This document shows, piece after piece, positions 24,579 through 32,268 of a stretch of DNA of 64,000 nucleotides. Source of the stretch: Sphaerisporangium sp040649355 (GTDB lineage: Bacteria; Actinomycetota; Actinomycetes; Streptosporangiales; Streptosporangiaceae); contig NZ_JBICTU010000029.1 of the NCBI RefSeq assembly GCF_043197795.1, positions 47,323 through 111,322 on the forward strand. The letters run 5' to 3'. The notes under the pieces were generated by a model. That model worked only from the letters and a program-made list of their open reading frames with translations, ran no database searches and was not told the DNA's origin. The position numbers were made by a program, and so were the translations under genes. Every line of letters begins with the position of its first letter. Position 1 is the first letter of the stretch.

Positions 24579-25079
24579 TCCCGCCAGTACGGCCTCGGCG
24601 GACTCACCCCGTCCACGGCCTCGCAGGTGGCCACCGGCGGGCGACAGGCTCAGCCGTACGGGAGGGGCTTCGGCGGCGGGCCCGGCGGAGGCGGCGGCCT
24701 GCGGCCCTTCTCCTCGTCTCGCCCTGACCGCGCCGTGCGGACGCAGGCCCGGCGCGTGGTCCCAGCCGGTGAGGACGAGCAGGCGGCGAACATACGGGGG
24801 CGCGGAGAGCAACGTCAGGCCACGGCCGCCTTGGAGCCGGGAGGCGGCGGCGACCAGGGCGCGCAACCCGCCGACGTCGACGAACCCCACACCGCCGAGG
24901 TCGACGTACAAGGCGCCGCCGTCCCTCGTCGCCGACGCCAGAGCGTCAGCGAGGACGGGGAGGGTGGTGTGGTCGACGTCGCCTTCGAGCCGCAGGCTCT
25001 GCCTGGCCCTGAGCCAGAAGATCCTCAGGCGGCCCTCGCCGAACTCGACGATCGGGTCGGAGCGTTCCGTCCTGTCCAT
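24537..25079 (-). CDS. STAS-domain protein lacking the phosphorylation Ser
   Basis: A 180-residue protein. Residues ~10-105 form a STAS domain (RLEGDVDHTTLPVLADAL, VDLGGVGFVDVGGLRALV, LTLLSAPPYVRRLLVLTG). The usual DSSG reads DVGG (68-71), so it has no Ser for an anti-sigma kinase to phosphorylate. The C-terminal ~75 residues are Ala/Pro/Arg-rich and probably disordered. The ATG at 25079 has GGAG at 5 nt. It may act as a constitutive partner-switch component. Confidence 0.8.
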   Translation of the reverse strand: MDRTERSDPIVEFGEGRLRIFWLRARQSLRLEGDVDHTTLPVLADALASATRDGGALYVDLGGVGFVDVGGLRALVAAASRLQGGRGLTLLSAPPYVRRLLVLTGWDHAPGLRPHGAVRARRGEGPQAAASAGPAAEAPPVRLSLSPAGGHLRGRGRGESAEAVLAGSEASHGVTSAGSA

Positions 25080-25327
25080 GCCCACTCCTACGGGCTCGCC
25101 GTACGGGGGGCCGCAGGAAATCCATACGGCACGGAGACAGGTTCTTTCTCATTGAGAACCGTCTCGATGAACCGATCGTCCTCCTGAGAGGGCGCATGGC
25201 GAAACAGCCGACCTCAGCAGGACTCATCTCCATTCCAGATGACCGATCAGGGCCCGTAGCAGTGGCCGGAGTACGCTGAGAGGGACGCCGACACTCCGCA
25301 GGGTCTATCTCGTTTGGACGGGGAATC

Positions 25328-25579
25328 ATGGCGGACACCGAGCCCACGTGCGAGTTGCATCTTCGAATGGCGGGCCAGGCCCATGACCAGATGCTGCGCC
25401 TGCACGGTGCCCGGCCCACCGAGGACGATGTCGCGGCCTGGATGCAGGAGGGCGCGGTGATCCGGCTCCAGGTCACGGAAACGGCCAATCGGGCCCCGCA
25501 CACCATGCTGGTGAACTTCGGCAGCGTGGTCTTCGCCTGGCTCTGTCCGTACAAGTCCAGCGGAGGCGTCTCACTGTAA
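25328..25579 (+). CDS. Small hypothetical protein (83 residues)
   Basis: An 83-residue product, MADTEPTCELHLRMAGQ...SSGGVSL, with normal codon use and GGGGAA just before the ATG at 25328. No signal peptide. The hydrophobic stretch HTMLVNFGSVVFAWLCPY is too short and mixed for a clear membrane helix. Divergent from the STAS gene at 25079. Function unknown. Confidence 0.6.
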   Translation: MADTEPTCELHLRMAGQAHDQMLRLHGARPTEDDVAAWMQEGAVIRLQVTETANRAPHTMLVNFGSVVFAWLCPYKSSGGVSL

Positions 25580-26027
25580 GGCCGGCGGAACGGCGGGCGG
25601 CCCACCCCTCGTGAGGGTCGCTCCGTTGGGGCCGGCCGTCCGGCGCACCCCCGCACCCCTATCGGGCGCTAGGGGTACACCACCGGCTTTTCTGGCCTGA
25701 CGACCGACCGCCCGGGGCGCCCAGGCCGAGCGTCGGATGGGGGCTGACCGGATGGTGTCCGGCTATTTGAGCATTTATCGCGAGATCATCAGCCGAGTTT
25801 AAGCAGGTCAACCCTGGTGCCGACATGACCCGGAGCCCCATGCGACCGCTCCCGAAACCGTGCCCTCAGGCCCTGGCGGACGTGGCCGAAAAAGCGCTAT
25901 CGAGGGCCCGTGGTGGGCGAGAAGCGTATCGATAACGAGCGGATAGCGACCCCTAATAGCTTCGTTTTTGCGAGCAGGAAAACGGCACGGACGTGAGCCA
26001 CAGGCCACAGACGAGGGGTCAGCTGAA
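25580..26027. other. Intergenic region, no gene recognised
   Basis: A GC-rich partial hairpin (GGCCGGC near 25581 with GGCCGGCC near 25630) may end the small gene at 25579. The 25760-26020 part is lower in GC and probably holds the promoter of the secreted peptide gene. Confidence 0.4.
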
Positions 26028-26228
26028 ATGATGGAGTACATCAAGGCCACCGCCGCCCGGATCATCGTCGTCACGATCATCGCCGCTGGCGGCGCCGCGG
26101 CCCTCAGCACCGCCGCGACGGCCGAGACCGCCCCCGTCACCATCGTGCCCACCGCGACCTCCACGCTGGTCCCGGCCTCGGCGACCCCGCCGGTGTCCGT
26201 GATGTACGGCAACACCCCCTGGGGCTGA
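26028..26228 (+). CDS. Small secreted peptide precursor (66 residues)
   Basis: Opens MMEYIKATAARIIVVTIIAAGGAAALSTAATA, a clear signal peptide, leaving a mature peptide of about 35 residues that is Thr/Pro/Val-rich and ends VSVMYGNTPWG. The ATG at 26028 (or 26031) has GAGGGG upstream, and a strong terminator follows at 26258, so it is a complete monocistronic unit. No Cys. Confidence 0.6.
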   Translation: MMEYIKATAARIIVVTIIAAGGAAALSTAATAETAPVTIVPTATSTLVPASATPPVSVMYGNTPWG

Positions 26229-26257
26229 GCCCCAGCCGAAAGTGGGGAAAGCTACGT

Positions 26258-26284
26258 GCGGCCGGAGCGTGACGCTCCGGCCGC
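26258..26284. terminator. 12-bp hairpin with 3-nt loop and TTTCGCGTT tail
   Basis: GCGGCCGGAGCG, TGA, CGCTCCGGCCGC. A strong intrinsic-type terminator for the secreted peptide gene. Confidence 0.8.
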
Positions 26285-26711
26285 TTTCGCGTTCATGGGC
26301 GGTTGATTACCCGGAAGAATCATGGGCGAGAGATATCGGGGAAACTCTCCGGCGGCCCCTATAGGGCCCCCCTAGTGCCCGGCGTGACCAAGATTCAGGC
26401 ACTCCCTACCCGGGGGGTGTGAAAGCGGATTTTCACCCGGTGTTCGAGGATCATGAATTTCACAGTCAGGCGAATGGCCGGATCCGGCCTGACCTTGACG
26501 CCGCCCCCTCCCTCGCCACCGGGCGGATGCGGCGGCTACCTGAGGGTGGAGGAGATCACCTTGGGCTTTGCGCCGCGGCCGGAGTGCCGCTCGCGCTCGA
26601 CGGTGCCGCGGCGGACGCGGCACCAGCGGGAACGGTGATGCCGGACAGGACCAGTGTGACCAGCGCAACGCCGGGGGCGACTCGCACGGGCCGATGCTAC
26701 AGCGCGGGGGT
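26285..26711. other. Intergenic region, nothing recognised
   Basis: Mixed GC. The open frames present are short and have no start signals. It contains the 3' flank of the sulfite-oxidase-like gene, whose stop is at 26712. Confidence 0.4.
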
Positions 26712-27776
26712 TCACGGCCGGCAGGAGACGGCGACGCGGTCCCAGGAGTTGTTGGCGTATCCCTTGGGGTTCCACAGGTGGCCGGGGTACTCGGGCTGGG
26801 TCGCGCCGGTGGTGTCCCAGGCCCGCGCGGTGATCGCGGCCTCTCCTTCGGGAAGGTCGACCGTGATGCGCCAGTGCTGCCAGGCCCAGGGGCCGTCGGG
26901 CGGGTCCAGGCTCGCCTGCAGCCAGGTGCGGCCCTCGTCGAGGGAGACATCCATGCGGGCCACGGCGCGGTCGTCCCCCGCGTACGCGTAGCCGGTGACC
27001 TCGACCGGACCGGGATGGAGCCGGTCGCCCTGGCCCGGTCGCAGGATGGCGCAGTTGAGGGCGACCGAGCTCAGGGAGATGCCGTCGCCGGGTTTGGCCC
27101 GGTCGGGGTCCGCCTCCGCGGGCAGGATCCGGTAGGCGACGGCCTGGAAGTAGTTGCAGGAGGGCTCGGCCTGGGCGGTGACGCGCTGGAGCCATTTGAC
27201 GCTGCGGGCCCCGATCCAGCCGGGTACGACCGCGCGGACGGGGGCGCCGTGGGCCCGGGGCAGCGGCCGGCCGTTCATCGCCCAGGCCAGCAGCACCTCT
27301 CCGGCGGTGGCCTTGGCGACGGTGATGGACCCGCCGTACGGCTCGGGCGGACCCTTCTGCTCGGAGACGTCGGGGGCGGCGAAGGCAACGTGCGCGGCCT
27401 CGGGCCGCAGGCCGGCGGAGGCCAGCACGTCGGCCAGGCTCACCCCCGTCCAGCTCGCGGTGGAGGTGGCCCCCGGTCCCCACCGCTCCTCTCCGGGGAT
27501 GTCCCGTACCGTGAGGAACCCGGCGCGGCGGTTGCCCGCGCACTGCAGGGTGGCCACGACGGTCCGTTCGGGGAAGGACGCGCGCAGCTCGTCCAGGGAC
27601 AGCGTCAGCGGCCGGTCGACCAGGCCGTCCACCGTGAGCCGCCAGGCGGCGGCGTCCAGGTCGGGGATGGGGCCGTGGTTGCGGCAGTAGAAGGTGGCGA
27701 TCGGCGTGATGGGCTCGCCGGCCAGGGCGCCCGGCGGTGGCTCGGCGTTGTACGGCCGCGCGGTGTGCACGACCAT
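26712..27776 (-). CDS. Sulfite oxidase-type molybdopterin protein
   Basis: A 354-residue cytoplasmic-looking enzyme, with no Tat or Sec signal. The molybdopterin-binding domain includes the Cys ligand in LQCAGNRR, with GVSLADVLASAGL, HGAPVRAVVPGWIGARSVKWL and NYFQ. The C-terminal dimerisation domain (GYAYAGDDRAVARMDVSLDEGRTWLQASL and WNPKGYANNSWDRV) is complete. It could oxidise sulfite or reduce an S- or N-oxide; the electron partner is not encoded here. The ATG at 27776 has AAGGGA at 4 nt. Longer starts would run into the promoter area. Confidence 0.9.
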   Translation of the reverse strand: MVVHTARPYNAEPPPGALAGEPITPIATFYCRNHGPIPDLDAAAWRLTVDGLVDRPLTLSLDELRASFPERTVVATLQCAGNRRAGFLTVRDIPGEERWGPGATSTASWTGVSLADVLASAGLRPEAAHVAFAAPDVSEQKGPPEPYGGSITVAKATAGEVLLAWAMNGRPLPRAHGAPVRAVVPGWIGARSVKWLQRVTAQAEPSCNYFQAVAYRILPAEADPDRAKPGDGISLSSVALNCAILRPGQGDRLHPGPVEVTGYAYAGDDRAVARMDVSLDEGRTWLQASLDPPDGPWAWQHWRITVDLPEGEAAITARAWDTTGATQPEYPGHLWNPKGYANNSWDRVAVSCRP

Positions 27777-27847
27777 GTCATCCCTTTTATGCCATATGCC
27801 CACATTGTTCCGGTTACCCCTGGGCCGGGGTCGCGACACCTCGCGGT

Positions 27848-28561
27848 CTAGGAGTGCGCCTGGGCGAGCTGCCGCTCCGCGTCGGAGAGGTAGTCGCCGA
27901 GAAGCCGCTCGGCGCCCGGGGCGTCCCCGGCTTCGATCAGCTTGAGGATGTCGCGGTTGCGCCCCAGATAGGGCTCGTGGAAGGCGCGGGGATTGCTCAT
28001 CGCGAGGAAGCTGAGGCGCAGCTCGGCGAGCACCTGCCGCATCATCTCGTCGAGCCGGGAGCTGCCGGCCAGCTCGACGATGGCCTGGTGGAAGAGCATG
28101 TTCGCGGTGCCGACGTCCTCCCAGCGGAGCTCGGCCGCCGCCCGCTCAGCGCCGTGGACCGCGTCGCGAAGGGCGGCGAGCACCTCGCCGGAAGGCGTGA
28201 CCCCCTGCTCGCCGGAAAGCGCGAGCCCCTGACGGATCGCGGCGCACTCGATGAGGCGGCGGAGGCGGTAAAGGTCGGCCACGTCATCGGCGGTGAGTCG
28301 GCGGACGAAGACGCCGCGGTTGAGCTCGTGGACCAGCAGCCGCTCGTGGGACAGGAGGCGGAACGCCTCCCGCAGGGTGTTGCGCGAGACGCCGAGGGCC
28401 GCGCCGATCGACTCCTCCGACAGGCGGGCGCCGGGCTCGAACACGCCCTCGGTGATGCGCTGGCGCAGGATGGCCGCCACGCGCTCGGCCGTGCTGGTGC
28501 GCCCGAGCAGAACGCGATCTTGCTGGAGCAGCTCGGCCGCCCGCGCGCCGCCATCGGTCAC
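27848..28561 (-). CDS. GntR-family (FCD domain) regulator
   Basis: A 237-residue protein. A winged HTH at ~20-85 (AERVAAILRQRITEGVFEPGARLSEESIGAALGVSRNTLREAFRLL) is followed by an all-helical FCD ligand domain, with the metal-binding His and Asp positions visible around NMLFHQAIVELAG. It starts at GTG 28561 or ATG 28555. Divergent from pxpABC with a 214-bp gap that holds a palindrome, so it probably represses or tunes that operon. Confidence 0.9.
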   Translation of the reverse strand: MTDGGARAAELLQQDRVLLGRTSTAERVAAILRQRITEGVFEPGARLSEESIGAALGVSRNTLREAFRLLSHERLLVHELNRGVFVRRLTADDVADLYRLRRLIECAAIRQGLALSGEQGVTPSGEVLAALRDAVHGAERAAAELRWEDVGTANMLFHQAIVELAGSSRLDEMMRQVLAELRLSFLAMSNPRAFHEPYLGRNRDILKLIEAGDAPGAERLLGDYLSDAERQLAQAHS

Positions 28562-28622
28562 GACCCGCTCAACCCCTTCGTCGCAGCGACAGAACGGAAT
28601 CCTAACATGAGACTATTGTCAT

Positions 28623-28635
28623 ATCGTTGAACGAT
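28623..28635. promoter_or_regulatory. ATCGTT-G-AACGAT palindrome between gntR-type gene and pxpA
   Basis: A perfect 6-1-6 dyad overlaps a TTGAAC that could be the -35 of the pxp operon, with TTGAATATAT about 15 nt further on. An ATTGTCATAT element is adjacent at 28615. This is the natural place for the GntR operator. Confidence 0.5.
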
Positions 28636-28775
28636 CCTTATGTTGAATATATCGGCTTCACCGGGAGCCACGAGACGATCGGGAGCGCCGCCCGGCCGGC
28701 CGGAGACCCGTCCCGGCGGCCGTCCTGAGCCCGGCTTGACGGAAACTCGGAGATCTCGGAAATCAGGAGTTCATC

Positions 28776-29579
28776 GTGTCTCGCGTGATCAGAACGATCG
28801 ACCTCAACTCCGACCTGGGAGAGGGGTTCGGCCAGTGGGAGCTCGGCGACGACGAGGCGTTGCTGTCGGTCGTCACCAGCGCCAACGTCGCCTGCGGATT
28901 CCACGCGGGAGACCCGACGGTCATGCGCCGCACGTGTGAGACGGCGGTGGCGCGTGGGGTGACGATCGGCGCCCAGGTGGGCTATCGCGACCTGGCGGGC
29001 TTCGGGCGCCGCTTCATCGACGTGCCTCCCGAGGCGCTCGCCGACGAGATCGTCTACCAGATCGGCGCCCTGGACGCCTTCGCGCGCATGGCGGGCACCA
29101 GGGTCGCCTACGTCAAGCCGCACGGCGCGCTCTACAACGCGATCGTGCACCACGAGGAGCAGGCGGGCGCCGTCGTGGCCGCCGTCCGCGCGTACGATCC
29201 GGGCCTTCCGGTCCTCGGGCTGCCGGGCTCGGAGTGGCTGCGCCGGGCCGAGCGGGCGGGGCTGACCACGGTCGCCGAGTGCTTCGCGGACCGCGCCTAC
29301 ACCCCGCAGGGCACGCTCGTGCCGCGCGGCCGGCCGGGGGCGGTGCTGCACGACCCCGCGGAGGTGGCCGCGCGGTGCCTGCGATTGGCGCGGGGCGAGC
29401 CGATCGAGGCCGCCGACGGCACGCCGCTGTCCGTACGGGCCGAGTCGATCTGCGTCCACGGCGACAGCCCGGGCGCGGTGGCCATGGCCAGGGAAGTGCG
29501 CGCCACGCTCGCGGCCGCCGGCGTCGAGGTGGCGCCGTTCACGGGCGCGCCGGCGCCGCGCGGGAAGGGGGACCGATGA
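28776..29579 (+). CDS. pxpA: 5-oxoprolinase subunit A (LamB/YcsF family)
   Basis: A 267-residue protein of the LamB/YcsF TIM-barrel family, opening with IDLNSDLGEGFGQWELGDD and ACGFHAGDPTVM, and carrying VKPHGALYN and RAESICVHGDSPGAVAMA. With PxpB and PxpC it forms the ATP-dependent 5-oxoprolinase that turns 5-oxo-L-proline into glutamate. The GTG at 28776 has AGGAG at 6 nt. First gene of pxpABC; its stop overlaps the pxpB start (ATGA). Confidence 0.95.
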   Translation: MSRVIRTIDLNSDLGEGFGQWELGDDEALLSVVTSANVACGFHAGDPTVMRRTCETAVARGVTIGAQVGYRDLAGFGRRFIDVPPEALADEIVYQIGALDAFARMAGTRVAYVKPHGALYNAIVHHEEQAGAVVAAVRAYDPGLPVLGLPGSEWLRRAERAGLTTVAECFADRAYTPQGTLVPRGRPGAVLHDPAEVAARCLRLARGEPIEAADGTPLSVRAESICVHGDSPGAVAMAREVRATLAAAGVEVAPFTGAPAPRGKGDR

Positions 29580-30196
29580 ACCCGATGTTCCGCCGGTGCG
29601 GCGACCGGGCGCTGCTGGTGGAGGTGGGCGGCGTGGGAGAGGTGCTCGCGCTGTACGACGCGCTCGCCGCCGACCCGCCGAGCGGGGTCACCGACATCCT
29701 CCCGGCGGCCCGCACCCTGCTGGTCCGCTTCGAACGGCCCGCCCGTCACGACACGGTGGAGTCCGCCGTCCTTTCCGCCCGCCGCGCCGGCGGGCACCGG
29801 CCGGTGGCGGGCGAGGTGACGATCCCCGTCGTGTACGACGGCGCCGACCTGGCCGACGTGGCGTCGCTGACCGGGCTCTCCGAGCGCGCGGTGGTGCAGG
29901 CGCACACCGGGACGATGTGGACGGTCGGGTTCTCCGGGTTCGCCCCCGGCTTCGGCTACCTCGCCGGCGGCGACTCCCGGCTGCACGTGCCGCGCCGGGA
30001 CGAGTCGCGCGTGCGGGTGCCCGCCGGATCGGTGGCGCTGGCGGCCGGGTTCAGCGCGGTCTATCCGCGCGAGTCGCCGGGCGGGTGGCAGCTCATCGGC
30101 CGCACCGACGTCCCGGTGTGGGACGTCGGTGCCGACCCTCCCGCCCTGCTGCGGCCGGGCATGCGCGTACGGTTCACCGAGGTGCTCCGTGCGTGA
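29576..30196 (+). CDS. pxpB: 5-oxoprolinase subunit B
   Basis: A 206-residue KipI-like protein. FRRCGDRALLVEVG at the start, TGTMWTVGFSGFAPGFGYLAG in the middle and RVPAGSVALAAGFSAVYPRESPGGWQLIGRT near the end are the family signatures. It starts in the ATGA overlap with pxpA. It supplies part of the carboxyltransferase-like fold of the 5-oxoprolinase complex. Confidence 0.95.
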   Translation: MNPMFRRCGDRALLVEVGGVGEVLALYDALAADPPSGVTDILPAARTLLVRFERPARHDTVESAVLSARRAGGHRPVAGEVTIPVVYDGADLADVASLTGLSERAVVQAHTGTMWTVGFSGFAPGFGYLAGGDSRLHVPRRDESRVRVPAGSVALAAGFSAVYPRESPGGWQLIGRTDVPVWDVGADPPALLRPGMRVRFTEVLRA

Positions 30197-30243
30197 GCGG
30201 CGGCCTTCCCACGGTGAGCGGGCCTGTGTCACGGAGGTGCGGC

Positions 30244-31131
30244 GTGTTTGAGCGCAGGGTTCTGGAGGTGCTGGCCACCGGGCCGATGGCGACCGTGCAG
30301 GACCTCGGGCGTCCTGGCCGTGGCGACCTCGGCGTGGGCCGGTCCGGGGCCGCGGACCGGGGCGCGCTGCGGCTGGCCAACCGCCTGCTGGCCAACCCCG
30401 AAGGCGCGGCGGCGCTGGAGGTCACCCTGGGCGGGCTGAAGGTGCGGGCCCGAGGGAACCTGCTCGTCGCGCTCGCGGGGGCGGTCTGCCCGGCCACGAT
30501 CACCGACGCCGCCGGTCGCACGCGGGGCATCGGCCACCAGGCCGTCGAACGCCTCCCCGACGGGGCGACGCTGCGGCTCGGCGTGCCGAGGCGCGGGCTG
30601 CGCACGTACGTCGCGGTCCGCGGCGGGCTGGACGTGCCCGAGGTGCTGGGGTCGCGGGCCACGGACGTCATGGCTGGGCTCGGCCCCGGGCGCCCGGCAC
30701 CCGGCTCGCTCCTGCCGGTCGGGCCGCCGCCCATCGGGTTCCCCGTCGTCGACCTCGCGCCGGTGTTCGAACTCCATCCGCGCGAGCCGGTCCTGGAGAT
30801 CCTGCCCGGCCCGCGCGATGACTGGTTCAGCGAGGAGGCACTGAAGAAACTGTGCTCGGAGCCGTACGAGGTGACCGGCGACAGCGACCGGGTGGGCATG
30901 CGGCTGCGCGGGCCGCGCCTTGAGCGGGTGCGGGAAGGCGAGCTGCCGCCCGAGGGGATGGTCCCCGGAGCCCTCCAGGTGCCGCCCTCCGGCAACCCGA
31001 CGCTCTTCCTTGCCGACCATCCGGTGACGGGCGGCTACCCGGTGATCGCGGTGGTCCGCACGCGCGACGTCGACCGCGCGGCGCAGGCCCGGCCGGGCCA
31101 ACTCATCCGCTTCCGGCTCGGCCGGGCATGA
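30244..31131 (+). CDS. pxpC: 5-oxoprolinase subunit C
   Basis: A 295-residue KipA-like (biotin-dependent carboxyltransferase family) protein. It has TVQDLGRPGRGDLGVGRSGAAD, YVAVRGGLDVPEVLGSRATDV, GPRDDWFS and the C-terminal PPSGNPTLFLADHPVTGGYPVI. The GTG at 30244 has GGAGG at 6 nt, leaving a 47-bp gap after pxpB. Last gene of the operon; the convergent SGNH hydrolase gene ends 28 bp away. Confidence 0.95.
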   Translation: MFERRVLEVLATGPMATVQDLGRPGRGDLGVGRSGAADRGALRLANRLLANPEGAAALEVTLGGLKVRARGNLLVALAGAVCPATITDAAGRTRGIGHQAVERLPDGATLRLGVPRRGLRTYVAVRGGLDVPEVLGSRATDVMAGLGPGRPAPGSLLPVGPPPIGFPVVDLAPVFELHPREPVLEILPGPRDDWFSEEALKKLCSEPYEVTGDSDRVGMRLRGPRLERVREGELPPEGMVPGALQVPPSGNPTLFLADHPVTGGYPVIAVVRTRDVDRAAQARPGQLIRFRLGRA

Positions 31132-31158
31132 GCACGGGTGCCCCGCGGGCAGGCGCGT

Positions 31159-31980
31159 TCACCAGCCGAAGCCGGTGGAGTAGGTCACCTCGGCCAGCAC
31201 ATGCTGGCCGGTGGTGTTGGGGTGGAAGTAGTCCCAGGTGCTGATGTCGGAGAGGGCGAACGGGTAGCCGAACACGGCGCCTCCGTCGTAGCGGCACCCC
31301 GCCTGCTCGCCGCACACCCTGGCGAGCACCGCGTTGTAGTCGGCGACGCGCTGGCGCACCCGGTCGCGGCGGTCGTTGTCGGCCGCGTCGGTGGACCGGG
31401 GGCGCGCGAGCATCGACTGGCAGATGCCGAGCGCCGCCCACGCCGTACGGGCCGAGGAGCTGTCCTTTCCGACCTGCCACAGCCGCTTGATGTCGGGAAC
31501 GCTGGCGACGAAGATCGACGAACCGGGGAGTCCCGTGGTGAGCGTCCGCATCGTCGTGCGGAAGCTGGACTCGAAGTCGGCCACCGAGGTCATGGCGGAC
31601 TCCGACGACGCGCATGCGTCGTTGGCCCCGATCAGGATCGTCACGTACTCGGCCCCCTGGGAGACGGCCTGCTGGGCCTGGCCCGGCATGTCCGCGACCT
31701 TGGCTCCCGACTTGGCGTCGTTGTAGGCCACCAGGGAGGGGTTGACGGTGCGGATGCGCAGGTAGTGGCTCTTCACACTGTCGTACGACCCCGTGGACCA
31801 GGACCGCGACGGGCAGTCGACGTAGAAGCCGCAGGCGTTGAACCCGCGGGTGATGGAGTCGCCCATCGAGGCCATGGAGCCGGGGACCGGCGGGGCCGCC
31901 GCGATGGCCGAGGCCGGGACGGACGCGAACGCGACCGCGGCGAGGAGCAGGAGAGTGAGGGTACGGCTGCGGAATTCCAA
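31159..31980 (-). CDS. Secreted SGNH/GDSL hydrolase
   Basis: A 273-residue exported esterase/lipase. Signal peptide residues ~1-28. Block I is MASMGDSITRGF with the nucleophile Ser, block III is ILIGANDAC, and block V is the C-terminal DYFHPNTTGQ with Asp and His. Six or more cysteines suggest disulfides, as in the Streptomyces lipase type. The TTG at 31980 follows AGGAG by 6 nt. It lies downstream of the chitinase on the same strand but is separated by ~290 bp and a hairpin. Confidence 0.9.
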   Translation of the reverse strand: MEFRSRTLTLLLLAAVAFASVPASAIAAAPPVPGSMASMGDSITRGFNACGFYVDCPSRSWSTGSYDSVKSHYLRIRTVNPSLVAYNDAKSGAKVADMPGQAQQAVSQGAEYVTILIGANDACASSESAMTSVADFESSFRTTMRTLTTGLPGSSIFVASVPDIKRLWQVGKDSSSARTAWAALGICQSMLARPRSTDAADNDRRDRVRQRVADYNAVLARVCGEQAGCRYDGGAVFGYPFALSDISTWDYFHPNTTGQHVLAEVTYSTGFGW

Positions 31981-32112
31981 GCTGGACTCCTGGGGGCTCC
32001 CCCGAAGCGAATCTGACGATCAGAATGTCAGCCAGCTTGGTCTGATTTACAACCTCACATTACAAGTTCCTGACCTGTTGGTAACATACGACCCGGTCAT
32101 CACATTGGCGTT

Positions 32113-32144
32113 CGGACGCGCCTGCGGTGCGGCAGGCGCGTCCG
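32113..32144. terminator. 13-bp hairpin downstream of the chitinase gene
   Basis: CGGACGCGCCTGC (32113-32125) and its complement (32132-32144) with a 6-nt loop, 125 bp beyond the chitinase stop. The intervening 32145-32268 is GC-rich with short GTCGTGGACGA-type repeats. Confidence 0.55.
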
Positions 32145-32268
32145 CTCGCCGTGGACGGCCCGGCGTCGTGAACGGCCCCGGCCTGGTGGACGACCCCGGG
32201 GACGGTTCCGGCCGTTTCCGGGGCGGCGTCGTGGACGATTCCGGCTGTTCAGGGCCGCATGGTCGCCG

